This document shows positions 15,797-24,556 of a DNA stretch of 64,000 bases, one piece after another (position 1 is the stretch's first letter; each line of letters begins with the position of its first letter). The translations under genes were made by a program, and so were the position numbers. The notes beneath the pieces were generated by a model. The model saw only the letters and a program-made list of their open reading frames with translations, was not told the DNA's origin and searched no databases. The stretch spans positions 1 to 64,000 of the forward strand of contig JAFZRX010000004.1 of assembly GCA_017619675.1 (NCBI GenBank). The letters run 5' to 3'. This DNA comes from Bacteroidales bacterium (GTDB taxonomy: Bacteria; Bacteroidota; Bacteroidia; Bacteroidales; UBA932).

Positions 15797-16513
15797 ATGA
15801 ATATCAGCCTGATTTTAGCGGCATTGATGCCAAGCCTCATCCTCACCGGCTATGTCCTGTACAAGGACAGGGTGAGGCCGGAGCCTCCCAGGCTCCTCCT
15901 CAGGGCCTTTATCTTCGGCATGGTCTCCACCCTGCTGTCAACGTTCATTTCCGGGCCGCTGGCATCTATAGGGGCATTTTCCTGTACTCCGGAAGGAGTT
16001 GTCGGGAACCTGCGCCTGGCCCTCTTCGGCGCTGCTATCCCTGAAGAATGCGCCAAGTTGTTCATGCTGTGGCTGATACTCCGCAACAATCCCTATTTTG
16101 ACGAGCACTTTGACGGAATAGTCTACGCCGTATGCGTGGGAATGGGCTTCGCCTTTGTGGAGAACGTGGGCTACCTGATGAACGCGGGCGAGATGTGGGT
16201 GCACGCGGGCATCGCGCGAAGCATAATAAGCGTGCCCGGGCACTACGCATTCGCCGTGCTCATGGGTTACCATTATTCCTACGCCCACTTTGACAAGGAC
16301 CAGCGCGACCTGCACCGCATCCTTATCCTGGCAGCGCCAATCACCGCCCACGCCGTGTTCGACTGGATCCTGATGGTATCCGACGCAACCGAACACCCGC
16401 TGGTATCCGGCATCCTTTCACTTGTATTCCTCTTTGGTTTTGTCCAGCTTCAGAAGATGGGCCGCAACAGCATCAGGGGCCATCTCACCAAGGACAACGA
16501 CACTTTGATATAA
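15797..16513 (+). CDS. prsW: PrsW-family intramembrane metalloprotease
   Basis: A 238-residue membrane protein with about seven helices and the metal-binding motifs of the PrsW family: PEECAK (Glu83, Glu84), FAFVEN (near 118-123), PGHYAF and AHAVFD. In Bacillus, PrsW cleaves an anti-sigma factor; here the substrate is unknown and no sigma/anti-sigma pair is nearby. It is divergent from msrA and convergent with the RNase P RNA gene, whose 3' end lies seven bases after this stop. Confidence 0.88.
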   Translation: MNISLILAALMPSLILTGYVLYKDRVRPEPPRLLLRAFIFGMVSTLLSTFISGPLASIGAFSCTPEGVVGNLRLALFGAAIPEECAKLFMLWLILRNNPYFDEHFDGIVYAVCVGMGFAFVENVGYLMNAGEMWVHAGIARSIISVPGHYAFAVLMGYHYSYAHFDKDQRDLHRILILAAPITAHAVFDWILMVSDATEHPLVSGILSLVFLFGFVQLQKMGRNSIRGHLTKDNDTLI

Positions 16514-16520
16514 AAAAAGA

Positions 16521-16826
16521 AAGGAGGAGCCGTAAGCCGGTTTCTGTTTTTAAGCCTGTCATTTATCTTCGCAACCTACCCCCTGGCATCGGACGGGCCG
16601 CCCTCATCTGCCAGTATATTTGGTTTTGCAGGTCCCGGTGCCGTACCCGCAGCGCGTCGCCGCGTCTGCGTCGTGAGCTCTTGCCTCGCGTTTTCACCCT
16701 TGGCCGTAAGGCCGGTTCTTTTCTGTTACGGCAAACAAGAAGTTACCCCCTTCTGCGCTTTCCGCAGCGGATTGCCCTTCCCTGTCCGGACTTTCCTCCC
16801 TTGCGGGCGACAGACCGCTCCTCCTT
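16521..16826 (-). ncRNA. rnpB: RNase P RNA
   Basis: On the minus strand, the conserved bacterial RNase P core: GAGGAAAGTCCGGAC (in 16781-16800), ACAGAAA, the AGAGCTCACGAC region, GATAAATGACAGG and the closing ACAGAAACCGGCTTAC. The 5' AAGGAGGAGC pairs perfectly with the 3' GCTCCTCCTT (helix P1), which sets the ends. A T-rich run (TTTCTTTTTTTAT) follows the 3' end. About 306 nt. It is the catalytic RNA that matures tRNA 5' ends. No protein gene is present in 16514-16902. Confidence 0.95.
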
Positions 16827-16868
16827 AAAAGATTGTGCGCAAATATCGCAAAAAAAGAAAAATATACC

Positions 16869-16876
16869 TAAATTTG
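16869..16876 (+). promoter_or_regulatory. -7 box TAAATTTG of the glutaminyl cyclase gene
   Basis: A TAnnTTTG match 26 bases before the ATG at 16903, in the gap after the divergent rnpB 5' end. Confidence 0.5.
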
Positions 16877-16902
16877 TTAGACAGATGTACTGATTCCGGC
16901 CT

Positions 16903-17664
16903 ATGCTAGCCAAGAGATTGATCATAGCGGCCTTTGCCCTGGCAACTCTGATTTCCTGCCAGGGAAAGGTCAAGAACTACCGCCTGAACGTGGTCAGGGA
17001 GTATCCTCACGATACCTCCTCCTACACCCAGGGCCTGTTCTGGCATGACGGCCAGCTCTACGAAAGCACCGGCCAACTGGGAGAATCTACCATGCGCATA
17101 GTTGACCTGGAAACCGGCAAGGCCCTGCGCAGGCTTAATTTCGAAGCCAAATACTTTGCGGAAGGTTCCGTCATCCTTGACGGCGAACTCTTCATCCTCA
17201 CCTGGACCAACAAGGTGGCTTTCATCTACGATGCCGCTACCCTTGAATACAAGCAGACTTACTCCTACCCGCGCGAAGGCTGGGGCCTCACCACAGACGG
17301 CAAGTCCCTCATAGCCTCCGACGGCAGTTCCAACCTGTATTTCATGGACAATCGCTTCCAGGTTGAGAAGACCGTAAAGGTAACCCTGGACGGACGCCCG
17401 GTAAGGCTCCTGAATGAACTGGAATGGATTGACGGAAAAATCTGGGCCAACGTCTACACCACTGACTCAATAATGATAATCAATCCCAAGTCCGGAGAGG
17501 TGGAGGCCACCATCAACTGCAGCGGCCTGCTGGACCGTTCCCTGCGCACCCCGCGCACTGACGTGCTCAACGGAATCGCGTACAACCCGGCTGACGGAAA
17601 GATATACCTGACCGGCAAATACTGGCCGAAGATGTTTGAGATTGAACTGAAAGAAACCAAATAA
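16903..17664 (+). CDS. Glutaminyl-peptide cyclotransferase lipoprotein
   Basis: A 253-residue protein with a short lipoprotein signal (LISC, Cys19). The mature part matches the plant/bacterial-type glutamine cyclotransferase propeller family: SYTQGLFW, LYESTGQLGES, YFAEGSVIL, GWGLTTDG, NELEWIDGKIWANVY and LNGIAYNP. These enzymes convert N-terminal Gln to pyroglutamate. In Bacteroidota, whose Sec-cleaved proteins often begin with Gln, the enzyme acts on exported proteins in the periplasm. In this window the SGNH, GH43 and DsbD proteins may mature to N-terminal Gln. Followed by aqpZ after 24 bases. Confidence 0.88.
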   Translation: MLAKRLIIAAFALATLISCQGKVKNYRLNVVREYPHDTSSYTQGLFWHDGQLYESTGQLGESTMRIVDLETGKALRRLNFEAKYFAEGSVILDGELFILTWTNKVAFIYDAATLEYKQTYSYPREGWGLTTDGKSLIASDGSSNLYFMDNRFQVEKTVKVTLDGRPVRLLNELEWIDGKIWANVYTTDSIMIINPKSGEVEATINCSGLLDRSLRTPRTDVLNGIAYNPADGKIYLTGKYWPKMFEIELKETK

Positions 17665-17688
17665 CAACCACATTTAAACACTATTATT

Positions 17689-18390
17689 ATGAAAAAGTAT
17701 TTTGCAGAATTCATCGGAACGCTAGTTCTGACCCTCATGGGCTGCGGAACGGCAGTATTCCTGGGCTGCGGAACCTCCGCAGGCGTAGTAGGAACAGCCA
17801 TCGCTTTCGGTCTTTCCGTCGTAGCAATGGCTTACTCAATCGGTGAGATCTCCGGATGCCACATCAACCCTGCAATCACATTCGCTGTAGCGCTGTCAGG
17901 ACGCATGACCTGGAAAGACGCTTGCGGATACTGGATCGGCCAGTTCCTTGGCGGTATTGTAGGAGCATTCCTTCTGTGGGCCATCATCGCCGCTACCGGA
18001 GCACCGGGCGCAATGGGCGATCCCGCAGGAATGGGTGCCAACGGCGTAGCGAATGCCGGTGGAGCATGGGGCGCCTGCCTCGTTGAGATCATCGCAACCT
18101 GCGTATTCGTATTCGTTGTCCTTGGAGCAACTGACGCCAAACTGGGCGCAGGCAAGCCTGCAGGCCTTGCAATCGGTCTCACCCTTATCCTCGTTCACCT
18201 TGTTTGCATCAACCTCACAGGTACATCTGTTAACCCTGCACGCAGCTTCGGTCCCGCCCTCTTCGCAGGTGGCGACGCCCTCAAGAACGTATGGGTATTC
18301 ATCGTAGCACCTCTCATCGGCGGCGCTTGCGCAGCCGGCCTCTGGAAGTGCGCCGCTTGCTGCAAATGCTGCAAGAAGGACGCTGAATAG
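17689..18390 (+). CDS. aqpZ: Aquaporin (AqpZ-type)
   Basis: A 233-residue MIP-family channel with six membrane helices and two half-helices, with NPA motifs at residues 60-62 (CHINPAITFA) and 182-184 (TSVNPARSFGPA). His170 and Arg185 fit a water-type selectivity filter rather than the wider glycerol type. The C-terminus ends in an unusual cysteine-rich tail (KCAACCKCCKKD). A bidirectional terminator follows. Confidence 0.93.
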   Translation: MKKYFAEFIGTLVLTLMGCGTAVFLGCGTSAGVVGTAIAFGLSVVAMAYSIGEISGCHINPAITFAVALSGRMTWKDACGYWIGQFLGGIVGAFLLWAIIAATGAPGAMGDPAGMGANGVANAGGAWGACLVEIIATCVFVFVVLGATDAKLGAGKPAGLAIGLTLILVHLVCINLTGTSVNPARSFGPALFAGGDALKNVWVFIVAPLIGGACAAGLWKCAACCKCCKKDAE

Positions 18391-18400
18391 CAGATCTTGG

Positions 18401-18443
18401 CAGAATAAAAAAACCGGCCCTTGAGCCGGTTTTTTTTATTCTG
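18401..18443. terminator. Bidirectional intrinsic terminator
   Basis: A near-perfect palindrome: CAGAATAAAAAAACCGGC (18401-18418), a short loop, and GCCGGTTTTTTTTATTCTG (18425-18443). It gives a stem followed by T-runs on both strands and serves aqpZ and the converging acyltransferase gene, whose stop codon (18436-18438) lies inside it. Confidence 0.9.
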
Positions 18444-19527
18444 TCTTTTCTGCGTCGTCTTTCTTGTTGCGGCGGAGTTTGGGGAGGCGGAGTTTCCAGC
18501 GGCCGTGGACTTTCTGGCGGCGGGAGTACCACCTTTCCATGAGTTTCTCTTCCAGGTCTTCCTCGAGGTCAGGGAAGCGCTCGCGCATGGCGCGGACGTT
18601 GTCGCGGATGAAAGAGCGGACGTGGCGTTCCTTCTTGTCTTCGAACATTTCGTCAAAGCATACCATGATGCCGGTCTCGTAGACTTCCGCGAGCTCGTCG
18701 TTGCGGCAGGTGCCGAACATCTTCATTGTGGGAGACAGGCTCATGTATGAGTTTACCAGAGGAGGGATGGCTGTGCCAAGCTTGTGGACTGCGTCCTTGA
18801 GGTTGCGGTAGTCCTGCTTGAAGTCATTGTCCTTGAGGATGAGGTCCATCAGGCGCGGGTCTCCCTCGGGCATGAGGAGATCGTACGGGCGGGCCAGTTC
18901 TTCCTTGTCCCCGAAGTGCTTCCAGAGGAAGTGCAGGATGAGGTTGCGGGCGGTGGCGTCGTAGGACGGGTACATGGTCATCTTGCCGATGAAGTACATG
19001 ATGTTGGGGTGCTGGAGGATGACGGCGGTGATTCCGTCCCAGAGGTTGTCAAGGGAGAAGATGGCTTTGGGGCCGGCCTTTGAACTCTGGTATTCCGGGG
19101 CCACGAAGGAGCGGCCAAGTTCCATCACGTGGGGCAGGTAGTGATCGATGAACTCGTCGGAGTAATGGAAAAGATGGGTGGAAGTCATGTCCGGCTGGCC
19201 GGCCTCGTTGAACTTCACGTCGGTTCCGAATATGTAGCGGTAGCCGCCCAGGATGGCCTCGGCGTCAGGGTCCCAGACCACTATCTGCTTGTAGGGGTTC
19301 TCCATCTTGTCGTATTCGTCAAGGTCAAGGGCGAAGCCGGTGGAGCCGCCCGCCTGGCGGAAGGCTTCCTCGCGCAGGCGCCCTATCTCCGTGACAACGT
19401 TGGGAGAGTCGTGCCAGGTTACCACATAGATCTCATTGCCGCCCTTGTTTGTGTCCCGGAGTTTCTTGTCGGGGGTCAGTTCGGCCTTGAGGAGTTCCTT
19501 GCTTACGGGATCGATTATCTTTTCCAT
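18436..19527 (-). CDS. glsB: Hemolysin-like GNAT N-acyltransferase, probable glycine-lipid synthase GlsB
   Basis: A 363-residue cytoplasmic acyltransferase of the OlsB/hemolysin GNAT family (VTEIGRLREEAFRQAGGSTG near 41-60, ILGGYRYIFG near 93-102). Family members join a 3-hydroxy-fatty acyl group to an amino acid. In Bacteroides thetaiotaomicron the homologous pair GlsB/GlsA makes glycine lipids and commendamide-type N-acyl glycine. The PlsC-like partner lies four bases upstream in the same operon. The amino acid (glycine versus ornithine) cannot be read from the sequence. The stop is embedded in the terminator. Confidence 0.72.
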   Translation of the reverse strand: MEKIIDPVSKELLKAELTPDKKLRDTNKGGNEIYVVTWHDSPNVVTEIGRLREEAFRQAGGSTGFALDLDEYDKMENPYKQIVVWDPDAEAILGGYRYIFGTDVKFNEAGQPDMTSTHLFHYSDEFIDHYLPHVMELGRSFVAPEYQSSKAGPKAIFSLDNLWDGITAVILQHPNIMYFIGKMTMYPSYDATARNLILHFLWKHFGDKEELARPYDLLMPEGDPRLMDLILKDNDFKQDYRNLKDAVHKLGTAIPPLVNSYMSLSPTMKMFGTCRNDELAEVYETGIMVCFDEMFEDKKERHVRSFIRDNVRAMRERFPDLEEDLEEKLMERWYSRRQKVHGRWKLRLPKLRRNKKDDAEKTE

Positions 19528-19531
19528 GGAG

Positions 19532-20344
19532 TTATATTTTATATACCTCTTCCCTCACCCACTGGGCCCACTGCTGAGGGGTCTTGGATGAGTCGAACTG
19601 GGTGTAAGGTATAGGTTTTCCAAAAATGACCTTGAAGGTGCTGTGCCTGCCCTTGAACATTTCGTCAGGGAGGAAGAGCATGGTGAGGTTGGCCTTGATG
19701 CCTATCTTCTTGAAGAACAGGTCTCGGTTGTAGAACTTCTTGGAGTTCTGGCCGATGAAATGCACGGGGACAATGTCCCTCTTGGTCTCTACGCTCTTGG
19801 TAATGAATGACTTGGACCAGGCCACATCCTGGATTACGCCGTCAATCTTGCGGGAGCACTTCCCTGCCGGGAATATGATCATCTGGTTGTCAGAATCGTA
19901 GGCTTCCGCAATTAGTTTGGGGAGGTTCCTGCTCTGGCCGCCGACCTTGTTTATGGGCACGCATATTGGGGCGAGGCCCTTGAGGTTCATGAGGATGTCG
20001 TTTACCAGGTATTTGATCTTTCCGTCATAAGCCTTGCCCAGAACCATGCCCAGGGTTATGCCGTCAATGCCGCCCAGAGGGTGGTTGGAGGCGAATGTAT
20101 ACAGGGTGTTGCCGCTGGTGTCAAGGTTTTCCAGGCCCTCTACCCTAACCCTTACGTCAAGGTAGTCAAGGCATTTCTCACAGAACTCAACTCCCTCGTA
20201 GCCTTGTACGAGGTATTTGTTGATCAGGTCAATGTGTATGATTTTCCCGAGCAGCTTGATGGCGAACGAGGGAATTTTCTTTTTCCCTGCCTTGGATTTG
20301 ACTATCGCTTCAAGGTCGATAGCCATGGACTGGTTCTCAGACAT
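19532..20344 (-). CDS. glsA: PlsC-like O-acyltransferase, probable GlsA
   Basis: A 270-residue lysophospholipid-acyltransferase-family protein. The catalytic block NHPLGGID (87-94, His and Asp of the HxxxxD type) and the acceptor-site block FPAGKCSR are visible. As first gene of a two-gene operon with the GNAT acyltransferase, it probably adds the second, ester-linked acyl chain to the N-acyl amino acid. The alternative is 1-acylglycerol-3-phosphate acylation. The start is ATG 20344, 23 bases after the -7 box; the longer frame to 20404 would run through the promoter. Confidence 0.72.
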   Translation of the reverse strand: MSENQSMAIDLEAIVKSKAGKKKIPSFAIKLLGKIIHIDLINKYLVQGYEGVEFCEKCLDYLDVRVRVEGLENLDTSGNTLYTFASNHPLGGIDGITLGMVLGKAYDGKIKYLVNDILMNLKGLAPICVPINKVGGQSRNLPKLIAEAYDSDNQMIIFPAGKCSRKIDGVIQDVAWSKSFITKSVETKRDIVPVHFIGQNSKKFYNRDLFFKKIGIKANLTMLFLPDEMFKGRHSTFKVIFGKPIPYTQFDSSKTPQQWAQWVREEVYKI

Positions 20345-20367
20345 GGGTTTAGCTTTAGTTACTTTTA

Positions 20368-20375
20368 CAAATATA
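20368..20375 (-). promoter_or_regulatory. -7 box TATATTTG of the glsA-glsB operon
   Basis: An exact minus-strand match upstream of the ATG at 20344. It lies back to back with the gpsA box ten bases away. Confidence 0.55.
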
Positions 20376-20385
20376 GGAAAAAAGT

Positions 20386-20393
20386 TATATTTG
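20386..20393 (+). promoter_or_regulatory. -7 box TATATTTG of gpsA
   Basis: An exact plus-strand match 21 bases before the ATG at 20415. Confidence 0.55.
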
Positions 20394-20414
20394 CACACCA
20401 TCATTCTTACAACG

Positions 20415-21416
20415 ATGAAATTGTTCGGGAGGAAATCGGACGTGGCTGTGATAGGCTACGGAAGCTGGGCCACGGCGCTCATAGGGCTGCTTACCAAGAA
20501 GGGCAAGAGCGTGTGCTGGCATGTGCGCAACCTTGAGATCCTGGAAACCGTACGGAACGAAGGGCGCAACCCAAAGTACCTTTCCGAACTTGAACTGAAC
20601 ACCAGGCTAATAGAGGTGTCGGCCGATATCAACACCGTGGTGGAGAGTTCGGACACGATACTCGTTGCCGTTCCGGCAGCGTATCTGAAGGGCTTCCTGG
20701 AGCCACTGAAGGCCTCCCTTGAAGGGAAATTGATCATATCCGCCACCAAGGGCCTGCTGCCCGGAGAATACAAGAGCGTAAGCGAATATCTCATTTCCGC
20801 ATATAACCTCGACCCCAAGGATATATGCATTATTTCCGGGCCTTCACACGCGGAGGAGGTGTCCCGCGGGAGGCTGTGCTACCTGACCGCCGCAGGGGCG
20901 GATCAGGCACGCACTGAAGCCGCCGCGGACCTGTTCCGATGCGACAGCATGAACATCAGCTACAGCCCTGACATACGCGGAATCGAATATGCCGCCGTCA
21001 TGAAGAACATTTACGGCGTGGCGGCGGGAATAGCCAGCGGACTGGGTTACGGGGACAATTTCCTGGCAGTGCTGGTGGCGCAGTGTTCAAAGGAGATGTT
21101 CCAGTTCCTGGACGCAATGTTCCCCGCCCAGAGGTCCAGTTCGGACCGCAGGTACGTGTCGGACCTCCTGGTCACCTGCTATTCCTCATACAGCCGCAAC
21201 AGGCGCCTTGGAAACCTTATCGGGCGCGGCTGCACGGTGAGGGGCGCCCTCAACGAACTGACTCAGGTGGCGGAGGGGTACTTCGCTTCGGCAGGAATAA
21301 AACAAATCTGCGACAGGAACAGCCTGGAGCTGCCGGTCGCAGATATGGTGTACAAGGTCCTTTACCAGAACGCCAACGCGCGCAAGGCCATCAAGGCCCT
21401 GTCGCTCAAACTATAG
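20415..21416 (+). CDS. gpsA: Glycerol-3-phosphate dehydrogenase [NAD(P)+]
   Basis: A 333-residue cytoplasmic enzyme that reduces dihydroxyacetone phosphate to sn-glycerol-3-phosphate, the backbone of phospholipids. VAVIGYGSWATAL (10-22) is the dinucleotide site; SATKGLLP, SGPSHAEEV and the catalytic Lys in VMKNIYGVAAG follow. ATG 20415 was chosen by motif position and promoter; the frame is open back to 20217 through the divergent gene. It is divergent from the lipid acyltransferase operon, a sensible pairing in membrane-lipid supply. Its end overlaps the convergent lipoprotein gene by six bases. Confidence 0.93.
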   Translation: MKLFGRKSDVAVIGYGSWATALIGLLTKKGKSVCWHVRNLEILETVRNEGRNPKYLSELELNTRLIEVSADINTVVESSDTILVAVPAAYLKGFLEPLKASLEGKLIISATKGLLPGEYKSVSEYLISAYNLDPKDICIISGPSHAEEVSRGRLCYLTAAGADQARTEAAADLFRCDSMNISYSPDIRGIEYAAVMKNIYGVAAGIASGLGYGDNFLAVLVAQCSKEMFQFLDAMFPAQRSSSDRRYVSDLLVTCYSSYSRNRRLGNLIGRGCTVRGALNELTQVAEGYFASAGIKQICDRNSLELPVADMVYKVLYQNANARKAIKALSLKL

Positions 21417-22238
21417 AAGGGCTTTGGCCTTGGTTCGCAGGTAGGAGTTCAGCGAGATTGGCTGATACTTGTCGCTCCTGTCCAGCCATTCAAGCGCAAG
21501 TCCGTAATCCTCAAGCATATAGCATCCCAGCGCCATATTGTATGCGGCGCAGGCTTTCTGCTCGTCGGACGCCTTGCCGGAGAGGATTTCCATCCATATT
21601 TCCATGGCTCCCTCCCAGTCTGTATCGGCAGCTTTCATAAGGGCCCTGACCCAACTCTCTGAGGTGTCATAGTAGATTATGGAGTAGTACTCCCTGCGGA
21701 CGTCATTGGTGAAAAGGCCGGCGATGGAGGCTCCGTAACTGGCGGCTGCCGTCTGGATGTTGTCGCGGGACGGGTATTGCCTGGTGAGAGGAACTACTAT
21801 CACTGAATCCCTTTTCTTGTCAAGGCCGTCATATACATAGAGGTTGGAAGTGGCCGTGACGGTTCCCTGTGAAGTTCTCAAAGTTGGGCTGTCGAACAGG
21901 AAGAGTACATCGGCGTCCGTCTTGACCATGAGGCTTACCAGCGAATCCTTGGCATGGTAAACGCCGGAGCGGTTCTTGGGGACGCTGAATACCGGGATGG
22001 CTTCATCGGACTGGAAATACTCTTTCTCCAGGCCTTTCACCAAACCGTTAGCCAGGCTGCTCACATATATGGAATCCTGCCTGTTCCCGTCATTCAGATA
22101 AACGACACTCATAGTCTTGTTCTCCAAGACAAAACCAGCCTCGCCCGGATAATGCATATCGTAGAGAAGAGTGTAGGCCTGCGGGGTACAGGCGCACAGG
22201 GCTGCGAGTGTCAGAAGGATAACTAAAAAGCGTTTCAT
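21411..22238 (-). CDS. Lipoprotein of unknown function (DUF6340-like)
   Basis: A 275-residue lipoprotein (LCAC, Cys17). The N-terminal part is an alpha/beta domain (KTMSVVYLNDGNRQDSIYVSSL, DADVLFLFDS). The C-terminal part is helical and TPR-like (CAAYNMALGCYMLEDYGLALEWLDRS). This fits a Bacteroidales family I associate with DUF6340; the name is given from memory and should be checked. Its ATG overlaps the rimO stop (ATGA), so it is co-translated with rimO, although no functional link is known. Confidence 0.6.
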   Translation of the reverse strand: MKRFLVILLTLAALCACTPQAYTLLYDMHYPGEAGFVLENKTMSVVYLNDGNRQDSIYVSSLANGLVKGLEKEYFQSDEAIPVFSVPKNRSGVYHAKDSLVSLMVKTDADVLFLFDSPTLRTSQGTVTATSNLYVYDGLDKKRDSVIVVPLTRQYPSRDNIQTAAASYGASIAGLFTNDVRREYYSIIYYDTSESWVRALMKAADTDWEGAMEIWMEILSGKASDEQKACAAYNMALGCYMLEDYGLALEWLDRSDKYQPISLNSYLRTKAKALL

Positions 22239-23533
22239 ATTGTTTCTGCTGTCAAATCATATTCATCGGCCGCGGTGATGCGCACCCTGACCATTTCTCC
22301 CACTTCGAGGGGCCTGTCGCTTGTCACTATTATCTCTCCGTCCACCTCCGGGCTCTCATAGGGGCTTCTGCAAATATACGCACCATTTACAAAATCGTCA
22401 ACCATCACGGTCTGCAGGGAACCCACGCGGCTGCGGTTGAATTCAAGCGAAATGTCCCTCTGGGTGAGCATCAGCCTTTCCAGGCGGCGCTGCTTCTCTT
22501 CCTGGGGCACATCGTCATTGAAATGCTGGGCGCCGTAGGTGCCTTCCTCCTCGGAATAGGTGAACGCGCCAAGGCGTTCGAAGCGGCTTTCCCGCACAAA
22601 GTCAAGCAGTTCCTCAAATTCCTTCTCCCCTTCCCCCGGATGGCCCACTATCAAGGTGGTACGCAACACTATTCCCGGAACCTTCTCCCTGAAGGTCTTT
22701 ATCAGGCGGCGCGTCCTCTCAGAATCTATATGCCGGTGCATATTGTCAAGCACCTTGTCTGAGATATGCTGGAGCGGTATGTCCAGATACTTGCAAACCT
22801 TGGGGTTCGTGGCCATCTGTTCCAGCACGTCCTGGGGGAAATCCGCCGGGTAGGAATAGTGCACCCGCAGCCATTCAATTCCCTGAACTGCGGAAAGCGA
22901 TTGCAACAAGTCTGCCAAAGCACGCCTGCCGTAGAGGTCAAGGCCGTAATATGTTGTATCCTGGGCTATGAGGATAAGTTCCCTGACGCCGCGGGAGGCC
23001 AGGAAGGAGGCTTCCTGCACCAAAGTTTCAATTGGTACGCTGCGATGCGCTCCCCTGATGAAGGGGATGGCGCAGTATGAGCAGCGGCGGTCGCAGCCTT
23101 CCGATATCTTGAGGAAGGAGTAGCCCTTGCCGCGGGGCGGGAGCCAGCGAGGCGCTTCAGCGCCGGCTTTGGGCTCTACGCCCAGCGCCCGTGCCACGGG
23201 CTCAAGGTCCCGCGCGCCGAACCAGGCGTCCACCTCCGGAATCAGCGCCGGGAGTTCGGCGCCGTAGCGCTGCGAAAGGCAGCCGAAGACCATCAGGCTG
23301 CCGGCGCGGCCCTGCGCCTTTAGCGCAGCGGCCTGCAGCACAGCCTGCACGGACTCCTCCTTGGCGTCGCCAATGAAGCCGCAGGTGTTCAGCAGCAGAT
23401 AATCCACATAGGGCGGATCGGCGTCCTCCGGGAACACCTCCAGGTCATTCTGCAACAGGCACAGGAGATGCTCGGTATCCACCGTGTTCTTGGAACAGCC
23501 CAGGGTGATTATCCGAACTGACTTCTTATTCAT
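22235..23533 (-). CDS. rimO: Ribosomal protein S12 methylthiotransferase RimO
   Basis: A 432-residue radical-SAM enzyme that adds a methylthio group to an aspartate of ribosomal protein S12. The N-terminal UPF0004 domain has Cys13, Cys51 and Cys85 (LGCSKN, NTCGF, GCLSQRY) for one 4Fe-4S cluster. The radical-SAM motif CDRRCSYC (Cys147, 151, 154) holds the other, and a C-terminal TRAM domain binds the substrate. It overlaps the DUF5606 gene by eight bases upstream and the lipoprotein gene by four downstream. Confidence 0.95.
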   Translation of the reverse strand: MNKKSVRIITLGCSKNTVDTEHLLCLLQNDLEVFPEDADPPYVDYLLLNTCGFIGDAKEESVQAVLQAAALKAQGRAGSLMVFGCLSQRYGAELPALIPEVDAWFGARDLEPVARALGVEPKAGAEAPRWLPPRGKGYSFLKISEGCDRRCSYCAIPFIRGAHRSVPIETLVQEASFLASRGVRELILIAQDTTYYGLDLYGRRALADLLQSLSAVQGIEWLRVHYSYPADFPQDVLEQMATNPKVCKYLDIPLQHISDKVLDNMHRHIDSERTRRLIKTFREKVPGIVLRTTLIVGHPGEGEKEFEELLDFVRESRFERLGAFTYSEEEGTYGAQHFNDDVPQEEKQRRLERLMLTQRDISLEFNRSRVGSLQTVMVDDFVNGAYICRSPYESPEVDGEIIVTSDRPLEVGEMVRVRITAADEYDLTAETI

Positions 23534-23945
23534 CCGCCAGCTGCTGGGTCTCTTCTTCTACAAAGTCAAGGGAGGCGTACTTTGCCAGCTGGTTGTACCA
23601 GTCAAGTACCTTCTTCATGTGGGAAGGATAGAAACGGTTCTGGTCGTAGTCAGGGACCGCCTTAGCAAAGAGGGCCTTCAGATCGTTGTCAGGCAGTTTC
23701 TCAGGGCCCGGTTTGCCTTTGTATATCTTGTCCAGGCTCTGGAACACTTCCTTGAGCTTTATCTCGCCGGAATCGGCAAAGATGGAGATGTCTGCAAGTG
23801 TGGTGATGCGGCTCTTGATGTCGATCATGCACCTCTTCTTGTCGGCCAGGGCCTCGGCTATGACGCCGTTGCGGGCCTGGGCCAGATATTGGAACAATCC
23901 GCTTTTTCCGGAAACGGAAAGGATTTTTGACAAGTCTGTTTTCAT
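23526..23945 (-). CDS. DUF5606 family protein
   Basis: A 139-residue soluble protein matching the Bacteroidota-specific DUF5606 pattern: DLSKILSVSGKSGLFQYLAQ at the start, a helical middle, then FYPSHMKKVLDWYNQL. The function is unknown. It lies two bases from coaE and overlaps rimO, continuing the nusB-yajC-ybbR-coaE block. The constant neighbourhood with these housekeeping genes suggests a basic role in translation or cell growth, but no motif supports a specific one. Confidence 0.82.
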   Translation of the reverse strand: MKTDLSKILSVSGKSGLFQYLAQARNGVIAEALADKKRCMIDIKSRITTLADISIFADSGEIKLKEVFQSLDKIYKGKPGPEKLPDNDLKALFAKAVPDYDQNRFYPSHMKKVLDWYNQLAKYASLDFVEEETQQLADE

Positions 23946-23947
23946 TT

Positions 23948-24541
23948 TTATGATAGTTTATCTTTCAATTCTTCCAATGCGGCGTCAACCTTGGCAAAGA
24001 GAGACGGGATGTCCGAATCGTTTATGATCACGGCATCCACTATGTCCATGTCAAAATGCTGCGCCTTCATGCGCTGGCGCACCGTGTCACGCGACGAGTT
24101 GTCGCGGTGCATGGCGCGGCTGAGCCTCAGCTCATCCGGGGCCTCCAGGAAAAGCACCGCGTCCGCCAGGTCGTGGAACAGCGGTTTTTCAAGGAATATG
24201 GCCGTTTCCATTATCACGAAAGGAGTCTCCCCTTCGCGGTCGTCCCTCCAGCGGACAAAGTCGTCATACACCATCGGATGGACGATCTCTTCCACCAGGG
24301 CTAACTTGGATTTGTCAGAGAAGATGATGGACCCCAGTTTCCCGCGGTCCAGCGCGCCCTCCGAGTCGCATACGGACTCTCCCAGGGCCTCCTCTATATC
24401 CATTACAACCAAAGGGTTCTCAAAATAGAGAGCCTTGGTGCGGCTGTCGCAGTCATAGACCGGAATGCCCTTTGAAGCAAGGTACCTTGCAACCACGGTC
24501 TTTCCGCTGCCTATTCCGCCTGTAATAACCAATGTCTTCAC
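23948..24541 (-). CDS. coaE: Dephospho-CoA kinase
   Basis: A 197-residue enzyme for the last step of coenzyme A synthesis, phosphorylating the ribose 3'-hydroxyl of dephospho-CoA. The P-loop TGGIGSGKT (7-15) and the block GIPVYDCDSRTKALY identify it. The start codon is GTG (24541-24539): no ATG lies between the ybbR stop and the P-loop, and the motif sits at its usual distance from this GTG. The preceding ybbR-like gene ends 15 bases upstream. Confidence 0.93.
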   Translation of the reverse strand: MKTLVITGGIGSGKTVVARYLASKGIPVYDCDSRTKALYFENPLVVMDIEEALGESVCDSEGALDRGKLGSIIFSDKSKLALVEEIVHPMVYDDFVRWRDDREGETPFVIMETAIFLEKPLFHDLADAVLFLEAPDELRLSRAMHRDNSSRDTVRQRMKAQHFDMDIVDAVIINDSDIPSLFAKVDAALEELKDKLS

Positions 24542-24556
24542 TACTAACTGCTTTAA

